8,795 nt of DNA, from contig CADBRK010000195.1 in assembly GCA_902797065.1 (NCBI GenBank), positions 1-8,795 of the forward strand. The letters are read 5' to 3'. Made by a program: the position numbers and the translations under genes. Below, piece after piece: positions 1 through 7,468 of the stretch. Each line of letters begins with the position of its first letter. The first letter of the stretch is position 1. The DNA is from an uncultured Ruminococcus sp. (GTDB lineage: Bacteria; Bacillota; Clostridia; Oscillospirales; Acutalibacteraceae). The notes under the pieces were generated by a model, which was not told where the DNA came from, did not search any database, and saw only the letters and a list, made by a program, of their open reading frames with translations.

Positions 1-656
1 ACCGATTCGAGTAACAGACCTTTTTCTTTTGCGTACTTTGCCGTTTCTTCGATCTCTCTGCAAAGCAGACCGACATACGGCTCGATCAGACGCTTTGTTT
101 TTTCTACCGAAGCCGACACGAACGAACAATAGCTGCACCTGCTCGGGCAAAACGGTATCGAGATGTACAGGCTGAACGACTTCTCCCCCGACAGCTCGAT
201 TATCTTCCTCTCGTTTTGCTCCGTTTCGGTTATCAGGGCTATCTTCTCTTCGCTCACCCTGAATTCATCTCTGAATTTTTCGACGGCGTAATCAAAGCCG
301 CCCTCGGCGCAAAGCTTGCGCAGCAGCTTTACAGGACGTACGCCTGTAAGCAGTCCCCAGGGCTGCTCTATCCCCGTGAAGCGCACAAGCATGTCATAGA
401 GCAGCATTACGGTCTGCAGTTCCGTGTCGTCGTTATCATCGCACGTACACGATACGCTGTCCCGATAGTTGCCGATCTTAAGAGAAATATCTATCAGGCG
501 GCCGCCGTTTTCGTCGCTAAGTTCCGTGTATATATACGGCTCGGAGAGTTCTTCCAAGACGTCCTGCGTTATATCAAGCTTTTCGTTCGGGAAAAACAGC
601 CGTACAAGGTTTTCTGTTTCGTAGTGAAAAGAATGGTTCTTAATATATACTGTCAT
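1..656 (-). CDS. hemZ: HemZ-type radical SAM coproporphyrinogen dehydrogenase (3' end outside window)
   Basis: Oxygen-independent coproporphyrinogen III oxidase-like protein of the HemZ branch. In the family a [4Fe-4S] cluster and S-adenosylmethionine drive radical chemistry linked to cytoplasmic haem synthesis. Translating the complement from the ATG at 654-656 gives 218 intact codons to the left edge. The N-terminal ~160 residues are the HemZ-specific region, including QPWGLLTGVRPVKLL (about 98-112). The radical SAM core opens with ISIPFCPSRCSYCSF, placing the cluster ligands C170, C174 and C177 in a CX3CX2C motif. The rest of the barrel lies outside the window. A GGAG sequence just ahead of the ATG lies inside the last codons of the upstream MBL gene, and the two genes overlap by 17 bp, which suggests translational coupling. 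Whether the enzyme makes haem or is a HemW-like paralogue cannot be settled here. The family call is firm; the substrate is inferred. Confidence 0.9.
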   Translation of the reverse strand, partial: MTVYIKNHSFHYETENLVRLFFPNEKLDITQDVLEELSEPYIYTELSDENGGRLIDISLKIGNYRDSVSCTCDDNDDTELQTVMLLYDMLVRFTGIEQPWGLLTGVRPVKLLRKLCAEGGFDYAVEKFRDEFRVSEEKIALITETEQNERKIIELSGEKSFSLYISIPFCPSRCSYCSFVSASVEKTKRLIEPYVGLLCREIEETAKYAKEKGLLLES

Positions 657-1296
657 AATCTTCTCCGGTGATAAAATAATTGCTCTCTCGTTCTCTTTGC
701 AAAGTCGTTTTCCTGTCGTGCCCGGGGTAAACGTCATAATCGCCATTCAGCGCCGCAAGTTTTTTCAGAGAAGCTTTAAGCTCCGTATAGCTGCCTCCGG
801 GGAAATCCGTTCTGCCTGCGGAACGTGCGAACAGCGTGTCTCCGGTGAAAAGGCTCTCTCCGCAGAGGAAGCACACCGAACCCTTTGAATGTCCCGGAGT
901 GGACAGCACGGTGATCTCGCTCTCGCCGAGCATTATCTTATCGTTATCGTTTAGTGTAATATCGCACTTTATCGGCGCAAGAGTCGTCATAGAAAACGGG
1001 TACGCCATATTTTTCACGGAATCGCCTAACATAGGCAGATCATCTTTGCCGACGGCGATTTTTGCTTTTCCGCCTGTTTTGGCAGCGACTTCGTTCACGC
1101 CGCCGATATGGTCAAAGTGGCCGTGTGTGAGCAGAATATACTTCACCTTGTCATAGCCGATCTGTTCGAGCGCAGCGTCGATCCTCGGATCGAACGCTCC
1201 GGGGTCAATCACGGCGGTATCGCCCGTTGCATGGTCTGTAATAATGTAGCAGTTTGCGCCCAGCTCCCCGAGCATGAGAGTTTTTATATCTATCAT
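640..1296 (-). CDS. MBL-fold metallohydrolase, glyoxalase II (GloB)-like
   Basis: Cytoplasmic metallo-beta-lactamase-fold hydrolase of the hydroxyacylglutathione hydrolase-like type, probably cleaving a thioester or related ester with a dinuclear metal centre. With the start chosen here (218 aa) the metal motif THGHFDH gives H58, H60, D62 and H63. Further ligands are H136 (STPGHSKGS), D153 (FTGDTLF) and H193 (YPGHDRKT), so the full ligand set is present. Length fits the short GloB/YcbL-like class, which lacks the long C-terminal substrate domain of true glyoxalase II. An in-frame ATG at 1314 lacks a Shine-Dalgarno. The ATG at 1296 has GGAG (1305-1308) eight bases ahead and starts the conserved MIDIKTLMLG, so it is preferred. 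It follows dtd by 119 bp and overlaps hemZ by 17 bp. The exact substrate is unknown; genes of this type commonly sit beside relA and dtd in clostridia, from recall. Confidence 0.88.
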   Translation of the reverse strand: MIDIKTLMLGELGANCYIITDHATGDTAVIDPGAFDPRIDAALEQIGYDKVKYILLTHGHFDHIGGVNEVAAKTGGKAKIAVGKDDLPMLGDSVKNMAYPFSMTTLAPIKCDITLNDNDKIMLGESEITVLSTPGHSKGSVCFLCGESLFTGDTLFARSAGRTDFPGGSYTELKASLKKLAALNGDYDVYPGHDRKTTLQRERESNYFITGEDYDSIY

Positions 1297-1415
1297 TTCA
1301 ACGACTCCATTCATTCTAATTCTTTTTGGTAGTAAGCAAACCCCTTATCTCGTTTCACTTCACAATAACCCAGCTTTGTATAACTATGTTTTTTCACGGT
1401 CTGAATTACGCATTC
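1297..1415. other. dtd-MBL intergenic spacer, no gene seen
   Basis: This 119-bp stretch separates dtd from the MBL gene inside an otherwise tight operon. Read on the minus strand it offers only very short open frames, such as a nine-codon ATG frame just after the dtd stop. I see no hairpin with a T-run that would end transcription and no convincing -35/-10 pair. It carries the Shine-Dalgarno of the MBL gene at its edge (outside the last codon of dtd). Confidence 0.5.
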
Positions 1416-1871
1416 CTAATTCGCCAGCTCCTCCGTATCAACAACAAGCGTCACCGGACCGTCGTTGAGCAGCTCCACCTTCATATCCGCTCCGAATATC
1501 CCTTTCCGAACTTCGGCAACACCCTCGTGTTTCATTCTCTCGCAGAAATATTCATACAGCGGTTCCGCCTTCTCGGGGCGTGCAGCTTTGACAAAACTCG
1601 GTCTTCTGCCGTGGGAGCAGTCGCCGTACAGAGTAAAATTGGAGATCACAAGCACACCGCCGCCAACATCTGCAAGAGAAAGGTTCATCTTGTCGTTTTC
1701 GTCGGTGAATATCCTCAGAGAGGACACCTTGGCGGCAAGCTTTTCGGCGTCCCTCTCCGTATCGTCTCCGTGAATGCCGAGGAGTATCAGCATACCCCTT
1801 CCGACAGCGCCCTTTACCTCGCCGTCAACCGAAACGCCGGCGTGTGATACCCTCTGTATTACTGCTTTCAC
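1416..1871 (-). CDS. dtd: D-aminoacyl-tRNA deacylase (DTD)
   Basis: Hydrolyses D-amino acids (such as D-Tyr), and in the family also glycine mischarged on tRNA-Ala, from tRNA in the cytoplasm, protecting translation. The 151 residues match the usual DTD length (about 145-150). The N-terminal MKAVIQRVSHAGVSVDG is typical. The active-site segments are SNFTLYGD (77-84) with HGRRPSF (87-93), FGADM (126-130) and the NDGPVT segment (136-141), which holds the Gly-cisPro loop that rejects L-amino acids. Residue 78 is Asn where the motif I remember is SQFTL. The start codon is GTG, supported by the conserved MKAV start and by AAAGGA located in the last codons of the upstream relA-type gene. Only 7 bp separate that stop from this GTG, so translational coupling is likely. 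Function is well supported by family motifs. Confidence 0.95.
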   Translation of the reverse strand: MKAVIQRVSHAGVSVDGEVKGAVGRGMLILLGIHGDDTERDAEKLAAKVSSLRIFTDENDKMNLSLADVGGGVLVISNFTLYGDCSHGRRPSFVKAARPEKAEPLYEYFCERMKHEGVAEVRKGIFGADMKVELLNDGPVTLVVDTEELAN

Positions 1872-1878
1872 TGAAAAC

Positions 1879-4086
1879 TCATCCTTTCATTCTCTCAACC
1901 GAAATAACCCCTCTCACAGCCATCAGACGTGAGATAATATCTCTGAGATGAGATTTATCCCTTACGGTGATCGTAAACGTGACAACGGCAATATTGCCGG
2001 GGATTATCTTCGAGTTCATGTTGTAAATATTGATCTTCATGTTGCCGAGCTGCCCTGCAAGGTCTGCTACAAGCCCCGTTCTGTCATATGAATGTATCTC
2101 GATGACAGTCGAGAACGAATTGTCTATAGCCTCGCTCCATTTAGCGGAGATCCATCTGTCGGGCGCTTCGCATTCCGCTATGTTTACGGGAACATTCTTG
2201 CAGTCCCTCTTGTGTATTGAAATACCGTGCCCTTTTGTGATGAATGCAATAATATCGTCGCCGGGCAGCGGTGTACAGCATTTTGAAAACTTTATGTCAA
2301 CATCGTCCATACCGTCAATGATAACTCCGCTCTTTGACTTCTTCGGACGTACTTTCTCGTCGGCGATAGGAACCACGTATTCGTCTTCGATACCCTGCGC
2401 CTTCCTGCGCTCCTCTTCGAGCTTTACATATTCCTCTTTGATCCTCGGCATCAGCTTCCAGAGAACCGTTCCGCCGTAGCTGATAGACGCATAAAAATGC
2501 TCCATAGAGGGTATATTCTTCTTTTTGAGTATCGGTTCAAGCATATCCGCAAGCTCTTTTTCGGTAAGTGCAAAGTCGTTTTTCCTGCACTCACGTTCAA
2601 ACTCAGCCTTGCCGAGAGCGATATTCTCCTCGCGCTTCTCACGCTTGAACCACTGCCTGATCTTATTCCTTGCGCTGCTGGTCTTGACTATTTTAAGCCA
2701 GTCACGGCTGGGGCCTACATTTCCTTCCTTACCTCTGATGATCTCTATGATGTCACCCGTCTTGACAACATAGTCGATAGGTACGATCCTGTAGTTTGCC
2801 TTTGCGCCTACCATCGTGTTGCCCACCTGGCTGTGAATGGCATACGCAACGTCTATGACCGTCGAGCCGAGCGGCAGGTTTATCAAATTCCCCTTCGGCG
2901 TATATACAAACACCTCATCTGACGAGAGGTCTGTTTTAATGTCCTTGATAAGCCTTGCGGGATCGTGATTGTCCGCCTGATTCTCAAGCATTTGTCTGAT
3001 CCATGCAAGCTGCTCGTCCATCGAGCTTTTGCCGTTCATTCCGAGCTTATATTTCCAGTGTGCGGCGATACCGTATTCCGCCATCTGGTGCATCTCTTTT
3101 GTTCTGATCTGAACCTCGAACTTCACTCCGTCCTCGCTTATGACCGTCGTGTGAAGAGACTGGTAGAGATTGGGCTTCGGCGTCGAGATGTAGTCCTTGA
3201 ACCTCTTGGGGATCGGAGAGAACATCTCGTGAATAATACCCAGCACCGTGTAACAGTCGGTAACGGTATTTACGATAACTCTGACCGCATAGATGTCGTA
3301 GATCTCCTCCATGCTCCTGCCTTGCATGATCAGCTTTTTGTAGATACCGTTGACGCTCTTTTCTCTTCCGCTGATGACTGCTCCTTTAATATACTCCGAC
3401 ACCCTCTCGGATATTCTCTGCATTATCTGTCTGATAAATGCCTTTCCGTCAAGATTTTTGAGATGGTTTTCGATCTCCTTATATCCTACCGGGTCAAGAT
3501 ACTGCAGCGAGAGATCCTCCATTTCGTCCTTGATCGCTTTGATACCGAGCCTGTGAGCAATCGGTGCGAACACCTCCATCGTTTCGAGAGCTATATCACG
3601 CCGTTTCTGCTCACGCATACAATCGATGGTGCGCATATTGTGCAGGCGGTCCGCAAGCTTTATGATAATAACGCGAATATCGTCCGACATAGCGATCAGC
3701 ATTTTTCTTACATTCTCCGCCTGACGCTCTTCTCTTGACGTATAGGCTATCTTGCTGATCTTCGTAACTCCGCTGACAAGATTCGCGACATCCTTTCCGA
3801 ACATCTGCTCCACTTCTTCAAGCGTTACGGGCGTATCCTCAACCACGTCATGCAGCAGTGCGGCGACCACCGAATCAGTATCCATACCGAGATCAACGAT
3901 TATACAGGCGACCGACGTCGGGTGCAGAATATACGGTACTCCCGAAACTCTCCTCTGATCACCGTGCATCTTTTCGGCAAGCCTGTATGCCCGTTCTATC
4001 TTCTCACGGTCATAATCGTTGGGGCTTTTGTCCAAAAGCTCGCACAATTCCTCATAATCCTGATAATACTTCCTGATTGCAGCCAT
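1879..4086 (-). CDS. relA: Bifunctional (p)ppGpp synthetase/hydrolase (Rel/SpoT family)
   Basis: Makes the alarmone (p)ppGpp from ATP and GTP/GDP and also degrades it, setting the stringent response on ribosomes. The 735 residues show the full long-RSH layout. The HD hydrolase domain (about 25-180) has H55, H79-D80, E83-D84, D146 and N150. The synthetase domain (about 235-350) has R241-E-K243, YDIYAVRV from 263, YQSLHTT (308-314) and EVQIRT (324-329). Then come TGS (about 391-450), a KCC-containing linker domain (C603-C604) and ACT (about 657-735). Both catalytic centres look intact and the REK segment fits the bifunctional RxK type, so this is probably the sole long RSH, as in most Firmicutes. 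A TTG at 4107 extends the frame by seven codons. The ATG at 4086 has AAGGTG eight bases upstream and is preferred. It lies 65 bp after recJ and 7 bp before dtd. Confidence 0.96.
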   Translation of the reverse strand: MAAIRKYYQDYEELCELLDKSPNDYDREKIERAYRLAEKMHGDQRRVSGVPYILHPTSVACIIVDLGMDTDSVVAALLHDVVEDTPVTLEEVEQMFGKDVANLVSGVTKISKIAYTSREERQAENVRKMLIAMSDDIRVIIIKLADRLHNMRTIDCMREQKRRDIALETMEVFAPIAHRLGIKAIKDEMEDLSLQYLDPVGYKEIENHLKNLDGKAFIRQIMQRISERVSEYIKGAVISGREKSVNGIYKKLIMQGRSMEEIYDIYAVRVIVNTVTDCYTVLGIIHEMFSPIPKRFKDYISTPKPNLYQSLHTTVISEDGVKFEVQIRTKEMHQMAEYGIAAHWKYKLGMNGKSSMDEQLAWIRQMLENQADNHDPARLIKDIKTDLSSDEVFVYTPKGNLINLPLGSTVIDVAYAIHSQVGNTMVGAKANYRIVPIDYVVKTGDIIEIIRGKEGNVGPSRDWLKIVKTSSARNKIRQWFKREKREENIALGKAEFERECRKNDFALTEKELADMLEPILKKKNIPSMEHFYASISYGGTVLWKLMPRIKEEYVKLEEERRKAQGIEDEYVVPIADEKVRPKKSKSGVIIDGMDDVDIKFSKCCTPLPGDDIIAFITKGHGISIHKRDCKNVPVNIAECEAPDRWISAKWSEAIDNSFSTVIEIHSYDRTGLVADLAGQLGNMKINIYNMNSKIIPGNIAVVTFTITVRDKSHLRDIISRLMAVRGVISVERMKG

Positions 4087-4151
4087 ACAAAACACACCTT
4101 TCTTCAAAACTTCTTAAGCACTTTCTTTTAATATATCTTAATCAAAGCGTC
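4087..4151. other. recJ-relA intergenic spacer
   Basis: These 65 bp between the recJ stop and the relA-type ATG are AT-rich. They hold the Shine-Dalgarno AAGGTG of the downstream gene and the alternative TTG start, but no hairpin with a T-run and no clear sigma-A promoter. Read-through from recJ is therefore the simplest model. Confidence 0.5.
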
Positions 4152-6194
4152 TTATGAACCCGACAGCTTTTTTATCACGGGTGCAGAGAGAATATCCACC
4201 TTTGAAGGATGATCGGCAAGATGTATATCCATTACAAAGTAATTCCCGCTGAACACGATAAGTCCAAGCTCGGCGAACGCGTTGATTATCACACAAAGTT
4301 TTCCGAAGCTCACCGTCGGGTGAGCAATTCTGTTATGCAGCGCTTCCGCAGAAAATCCGAAGCCCTTGTTCTGTTTCAGGTATTTATACACTGCGGCGCA
4401 TTCGTCCCTGTCGGGCAAAAGATCGCTCCTCATCTCCGGAGTAACTTCTGCGCCGCACATGAGAGAATCAAAAAGTGTACTGCTTCTCAGGAGCGATTCG
4501 TTATCCGCCCGACTGAAGCATATATCCTTAATTATATATGTAATACTCTTTACAGAGTTATACTCGTTTATTCCCGCCGTAACGGCAATATTTACCTTAT
4601 CGCCGACAACATACAGCAGCTTATCCGTCGGCATGCCGAAATACAAAGCGTCAAAATACTTCTGTCCGCTCTCGAAGGTAAGCTTTGTATGCTTTCCGTC
4701 GGACAGCGGCGTTATCTTTATCAGGTTCAGATCATACATACCGAATACGGGCGCAGGGTTGCCGGCACCGTAAGGTTCAAGCTGAGCCAGACTCTCCACC
4801 ATTCCGACTGTCACCTTTGAGGGTATAAGCTTACACGCAAGCTCTATAGTCGGATAAAAAGTATCGGTAAGCTTATCGGCATATTCGTTGATCTTATCAC
4901 GGAATGCGTCTATGTTTTTTGTCGGCAGCGACATTCCCGCAGCCATCGGGTGACCTCCGAAGATCGTAAGCAGGTCTTTGCAGTACTCCACACCGTCGCA
5001 CATTTTGAATCCCTCGATACTCCTGCCCGAGCCTTTGGCTTTATCGCCGTCGTATGTAATTATAATAACTGGTTTGCCATATCTGTCTTTAATCCTTGCG
5101 GCGACGATACCGATAACCCCTTGGTGCCAGCCCTCCCCCGCAATTACAAGTATCTTGCGGAAGCGCACGCTGTCGTCGCTGAGCAAAACTCTCTCGACAT
5201 CACCAAGTATCTCTTTTTCTATTTCCTGCCTCTTGATATTGTCATCATTCAGCTGAGCCGAGATCGTCTTAGCAGTATCTTTCTCGTCGGTCAGCAGCAG
5301 CTGTACGGATCTGTGAGAAAGACCGAGTCTGCCGCCTGCGTTTATCCTGGGGCATATCGAAAAAGCCACATCTCCTGCGCTCAGCGCTTGTTTATTAAGT
5401 CCCGACACTTCTCTGAGCGTTCCGAGTCCGAACCGTTTTCCGCTGTTGATGCGTTTCAGCCCTTCTTTTACAAGGATCCTGTTTTCTCCCGTGAGGCTCA
5501 CCACATCACCGACAGTACCTATGGCGGCAAGGTCGGAGTATAGATCCAGCAAAGAGGTCAGATCGGCTGATTCGCCGTCATATGCCATAGCAAACTTGAA
5601 CGCAAGCCCCACGCCCGAAAAATGCTTGAAGCTGCTCGTATCGTCTTTCCTGTGAGGATCGACAACGGCAAGTGCATCCGGCAGTATCTGCGGCGGCGCA
5701 TGATGGTCTGTTACAACAACATCCATGTTCAGCGACTTCGCAAGTTCTACCTGTTCGTATGCCGAGATACCGTTATCTACGGTAACGATAAGCTTTATTT
5801 CCTGCGTACTCAGATAACGCACCGCATTGTCGTTCATGCCGTAGCCCTCCGATTCACGCGAGGGTATGTAATACATAACGTCTGCGCCGCGGCTTCTGAG
5901 GAATGAATACATCAGCGCCGTTGAAGTAACGCCGTCCGCGTCGTAATCTCCGTAAACGCAGATACGGTCTTTGTTCATAATCGCCCTGCGTACGGCTTCC
6001 ACGGCTTTATCCATATCTTTTATAAGCATAGGCGATTCAAACACGGGCGTATCGGACAAAAACTGCGCTATACTCGCCTGATCGGGGAAGTTCTTTTCTT
6101 CGATCAGCATGGCGGACATTGCGCTGAGGTTATACTTTTTTGCGATCGTCTTTACCCTCTCCCTATCGGGAGTAAGAGCGTTCCATATCTTCAT
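4152..6194 (-). CDS. recJ: Single-stranded-DNA-specific exonuclease RecJ
   Basis: 5'-3' exonuclease on single-stranded DNA, acting in recombinational and mismatch repair with RecQ-type helicases. Across 680 residues the DHH domain shows DYDADG (83-88), TVDNG (138-142), TDHH (162-165) and VDPH (178-181). The DHHA1 domain shows GWHQGVIG (355-362), GSGRSI (388-393) and GGHPMAAG (413-420). An OB-like region follows, opening with EPYGAGNPAPVF. The last ~90 residues (about 590-660) look like the extra C-terminal domain of Firmicutes RecJ, with a winged-helix-like stretch ending in LGLIVFSGNYFVM. This form is shorter than the Bacillus protein (about 786 aa from recall). The ATG at 6194 has AAAGGA eight bases upstream. 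It is the first gene of the minus-strand operon, transcribed from the promoter at 6252-6280. In many clostridia apt lies between recJ and relA; here it is absent. Confidence 0.95.
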   Translation of the reverse strand: MKIWNALTPDRERVKTIAKKYNLSAMSAMLIEEKNFPDQASIAQFLSDTPVFESPMLIKDMDKAVEAVRRAIMNKDRICVYGDYDADGVTSTALMYSFLRSRGADVMYYIPSRESEGYGMNDNAVRYLSTQEIKLIVTVDNGISAYEQVELAKSLNMDVVVTDHHAPPQILPDALAVVDPHRKDDTSSFKHFSGVGLAFKFAMAYDGESADLTSLLDLYSDLAAIGTVGDVVSLTGENRILVKEGLKRINSGKRFGLGTLREVSGLNKQALSAGDVAFSICPRINAGGRLGLSHRSVQLLLTDEKDTAKTISAQLNDDNIKRQEIEKEILGDVERVLLSDDSVRFRKILVIAGEGWHQGVIGIVAARIKDRYGKPVIIITYDGDKAKGSGRSIEGFKMCDGVEYCKDLLTIFGGHPMAAGMSLPTKNIDAFRDKINEYADKLTDTFYPTIELACKLIPSKVTVGMVESLAQLEPYGAGNPAPVFGMYDLNLIKITPLSDGKHTKLTFESGQKYFDALYFGMPTDKLLYVVGDKVNIAVTAGINEYNSVKSITYIIKDICFSRADNESLLRSSTLFDSLMCGAEVTPEMRSDLLPDRDECAAVYKYLKQNKGFGFSAEALHNRIAHPTVSFGKLCVIINAFAELGLIVFSGNYFVMDIHLADHPSKVDILSAPVIKKLSGS

Positions 6195-6248
6195 TTTGCC
6201 AATCCTTTCCGTACTGCCGAAGCCGTGTCTAAAAATCTATATAATTAT

Positions 6249-6268
6249 TAGATTATATCACTAATCTA
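6249..6268. promoter_or_regulatory. Inverted repeat over the recJ promoter -10
   Basis: TAGATTA (6249-6255) and TAATCTA (6262-6268) are perfect inverted 7-bp arms separated by six bases. They enclose the -10 element of the recJ promoter. Position and symmetry fit a repressor site, but AT-rich DNA yields such repeats by chance and no regulator is encoded nearby. Confidence 0.4.
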
Positions 6269-6280
6269 CAGAGAATGCAA
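6252..6280 (-). promoter_or_regulatory. Extended -10 sigma-A promoter of the recJ operon
   Basis: On the minus strand TATAAT (complement of 6252-6257) is a perfect -10 and is directly preceded by TGA (6258-6260), giving the TGN extended -10 signature. A weak -35, TTGCAT (6275-6280), lies exactly 17 bp upstream. Transcription would start near 6245, leaving a leader of about 50 nt before the recJ ATG. The upstream DNA is rich in A and T runs, which could act as an UP element. Spacing and -10 are strong; the -35 matches at only three positions. Confidence 0.75.
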
Positions 6281-6411
6281 CATGAAAACACACTTTTTTT
6301 GATAAAAAGATCAGAAAAACAGTAAAATTTATTTTTTATTCAAAGATATGTTATTATTATTCATTTTGCTTGAAAAAATGACAATTAAGAATAAGCTATA
6401 CCCCTCTGTCG

Positions 6412-6427
6412 GTCGCCGCGCGGCGAC
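6412..6427. repeat. Perfect GC-rich 16-bp palindrome, possible dispersed repeat
   Basis: GTCGCCGC is followed directly by its exact complement GCGGCGAC. It sits in a GC-rich island (CCCCTCTGTCG before it, GGGCGGTTCGCG after it) inside an AT-rich intergenic region. No T-run follows on either strand, so it is not an intrinsic terminator. The composition contrast suggests an inserted REP-like or other short dispersed element, which one copy cannot prove. Confidence 0.4.
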
Positions 6428-6503
6428 GGGCGGTTCGCGTACTTGGTTTTTGATTTTCCTGATTTAAAGCTCGCGGCAAAGTTACATTAAAAAAATATAA
6501 TGC

Positions 6504-6552
6504 AAAAAATGTCAAGAACTCCCATCTGTACTAATTACAGACAGGAGTTCTT
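6504..6552 (-). terminator. Intrinsic terminator of the sigma/anti-sigma unit
   Basis: On the minus strand, 8 bp after the stop codon, AAGAACTCC (6544-6552) pairs with GGAGTTCTT (6514-6522). Inside, TCTGTA (6536-6541) pairs with TACAGA (6525-6530) around a five-base loop, with a 2 x 2 internal mismatch between the two helices. The run TTTTTT (6504-6509) follows three to four bases after the stem. It should keep transcription of the sigma module out of the recJ operon. Confidence 0.88.
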
Positions 6553-6559
6553 TTGATTA

Positions 6560-7468
6560 TTATTTCAATTTATATACAAATGTTGCTGTTTCTCTTTTCA
6601 GGTCATCATCGGGGGCAACAGGGTAACCCAATTCCTCGATAGTCATAACCTGAGATTCGACTGTCAGCGCTTGGCTATCAGTAGTGCCGTCGGTGTAATG
6701 AACGGTGCAGGTGATCTCCACACCTTTCATCAGCTCGGTGTTTGCCTCCGCTTTATCTTCGGGGGTGTTTGTGTAATCAAAAACTTTACTAAAAATATCC
6801 TTATCGAAAACCTCTCCGCAGATATTTATGCAAAGTCTGTCACTCTGCACAGAGTCATAATCGAGCGTGTATTCGGTATAATACTTGATATCGATAGTCT
6901 CGGGGGGATAATTGTTCAGATTCTCACTCCAATGACCCGGAAAGTTGGTGTCTCCCTCATATAGAGTCCCCGACCTGATCAAGGTACTGCCATTCTCATG
7001 TGCTTCAGCAATGGCAAAAGCACCCTTATTGATACTATAACTTACAGACTCTATCCCCTCGCCTTCACATTTAATGCCTGTCGAAATGCAGTATTTTACA
7101 TTTCCGTCCTGCTCGCTGCCACCGAGCGAAGCACTGTTTACACTCTCAAAGGAGAGCGGAACTGCCTTGTTCGGTGTAATCTCCTCTGCACCGACTTTCA
7201 GCACAAACAGCTTTTCTGTACCTGAAATAATGCTGTCAACGTTACTTTCGGTATTGCTGATGTTGGGTCCGTTCAGCGACCGATCACGAAGATACATATT
7301 TCCGCCTATGCCAAAGACAATTGCAGCGCATGCCGCAGCCGCAGTTATTTTCAAAATAGGTTTCATTTCAAATGACCTCACTTTCTTTTCTCCGATCTGA
7401 ATTTCCGAATCATCGATCTCCGGAACGAGGGCATGCCGTAAGATCTGCTCGAATTTTTTATTCGTCAT
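6560..7468 (-). CDS. Single-pass membrane protein, probable anti-sigma factor
   Basis: A 302-aa protein I do not recognise as a named family. It has a short charged cytoplasmic N-terminus (about 1-37), one hydrophobic segment (about 38-58, rich in Ala, Ile and Val, followed by MYLRDR) and an outside domain of about 240 residues. That domain has several acidic and Thr/Ser-rich stretches and five cysteines. The N-in, C-out layout and the 11-bp overlap with the 3' end of an ECF sigma gene are the usual signs of a partner anti-sigma factor. I see no zinc-binding HxxxCxxC motif of the ZAS class. The ATG has GGAGG nine bases upstream, lying inside the sigma gene, so co-translation is expected. The terminator 8 bp after the stop ends the unit. 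The anti-sigma role is inferred from context and topology; the signal sensed outside the cell is unknown. Confidence 0.75.
   Translation of the reverse strand: MTNKKFEQILRHALVPEIDDSEIQIGEKKVRSFEMKPILKITAAAACAAIVFGIGGNMYLRDRSLNGPNISNTESNVDSIISGTEKLFVLKVGAEEITPNKAVPLSFESVNSASLGGSEQDGNVKYCISTGIKCEGEGIESVSYSINKGAFAIAEAHENGSTLIRSGTLYEGDTNFPGHWSENLNNYPPETIDIKYYTEYTLDYDSVQSDRLCINICGEVFDKDIFSKVFDYTNTPEDKAEANTELMKGVEITCTVHYTDGTTDSQALTVESQVMTIEELGYPVAPDDDLKRETATFVYKLK

Larger units (their letters stand above)
6195..6503. other. Intergenic region upstream of recJ
   Basis: This stretch of about 310 bp holds the recJ promoter and Shine-Dalgarno near its left end, then a strongly AT-rich stretch with many A/T runs (about 6290-6400). 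A sharply GC-rich island follows at about 6401-6440, and AT-rich sequence returns before the terminator of the sigma/anti-sigma unit. No open frame in it looks coding on either strand and no tRNA-like fold is seen. Confidence 0.6.

Noticed and set aside
216..671. A 151-codon plus-strand open frame at the left end
   Set aside because: The opposite strand encodes HemZ with its radical SAM cysteine motif, so this is a shadow frame.
1297..1314. The ATG at 1314 as start of the MBL hydrolase
   Set aside because: It lacks a Shine-Dalgarno, whereas the ATG at 1296 has GGAG at proper spacing and begins the conserved protein.
2965..3738. A 257-codon plus-strand open frame opposite the relA-type gene
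   Set aside because: It is the antisense shadow of a strongly conserved enzyme domain. It has no own promoter or ribosome site and no recognisable protein.
6514..6552. The anti-sigma terminator as a bidirectional terminator
   Set aside because: On the plus strand only four T follow the stem, and no plus-strand gene ends here.
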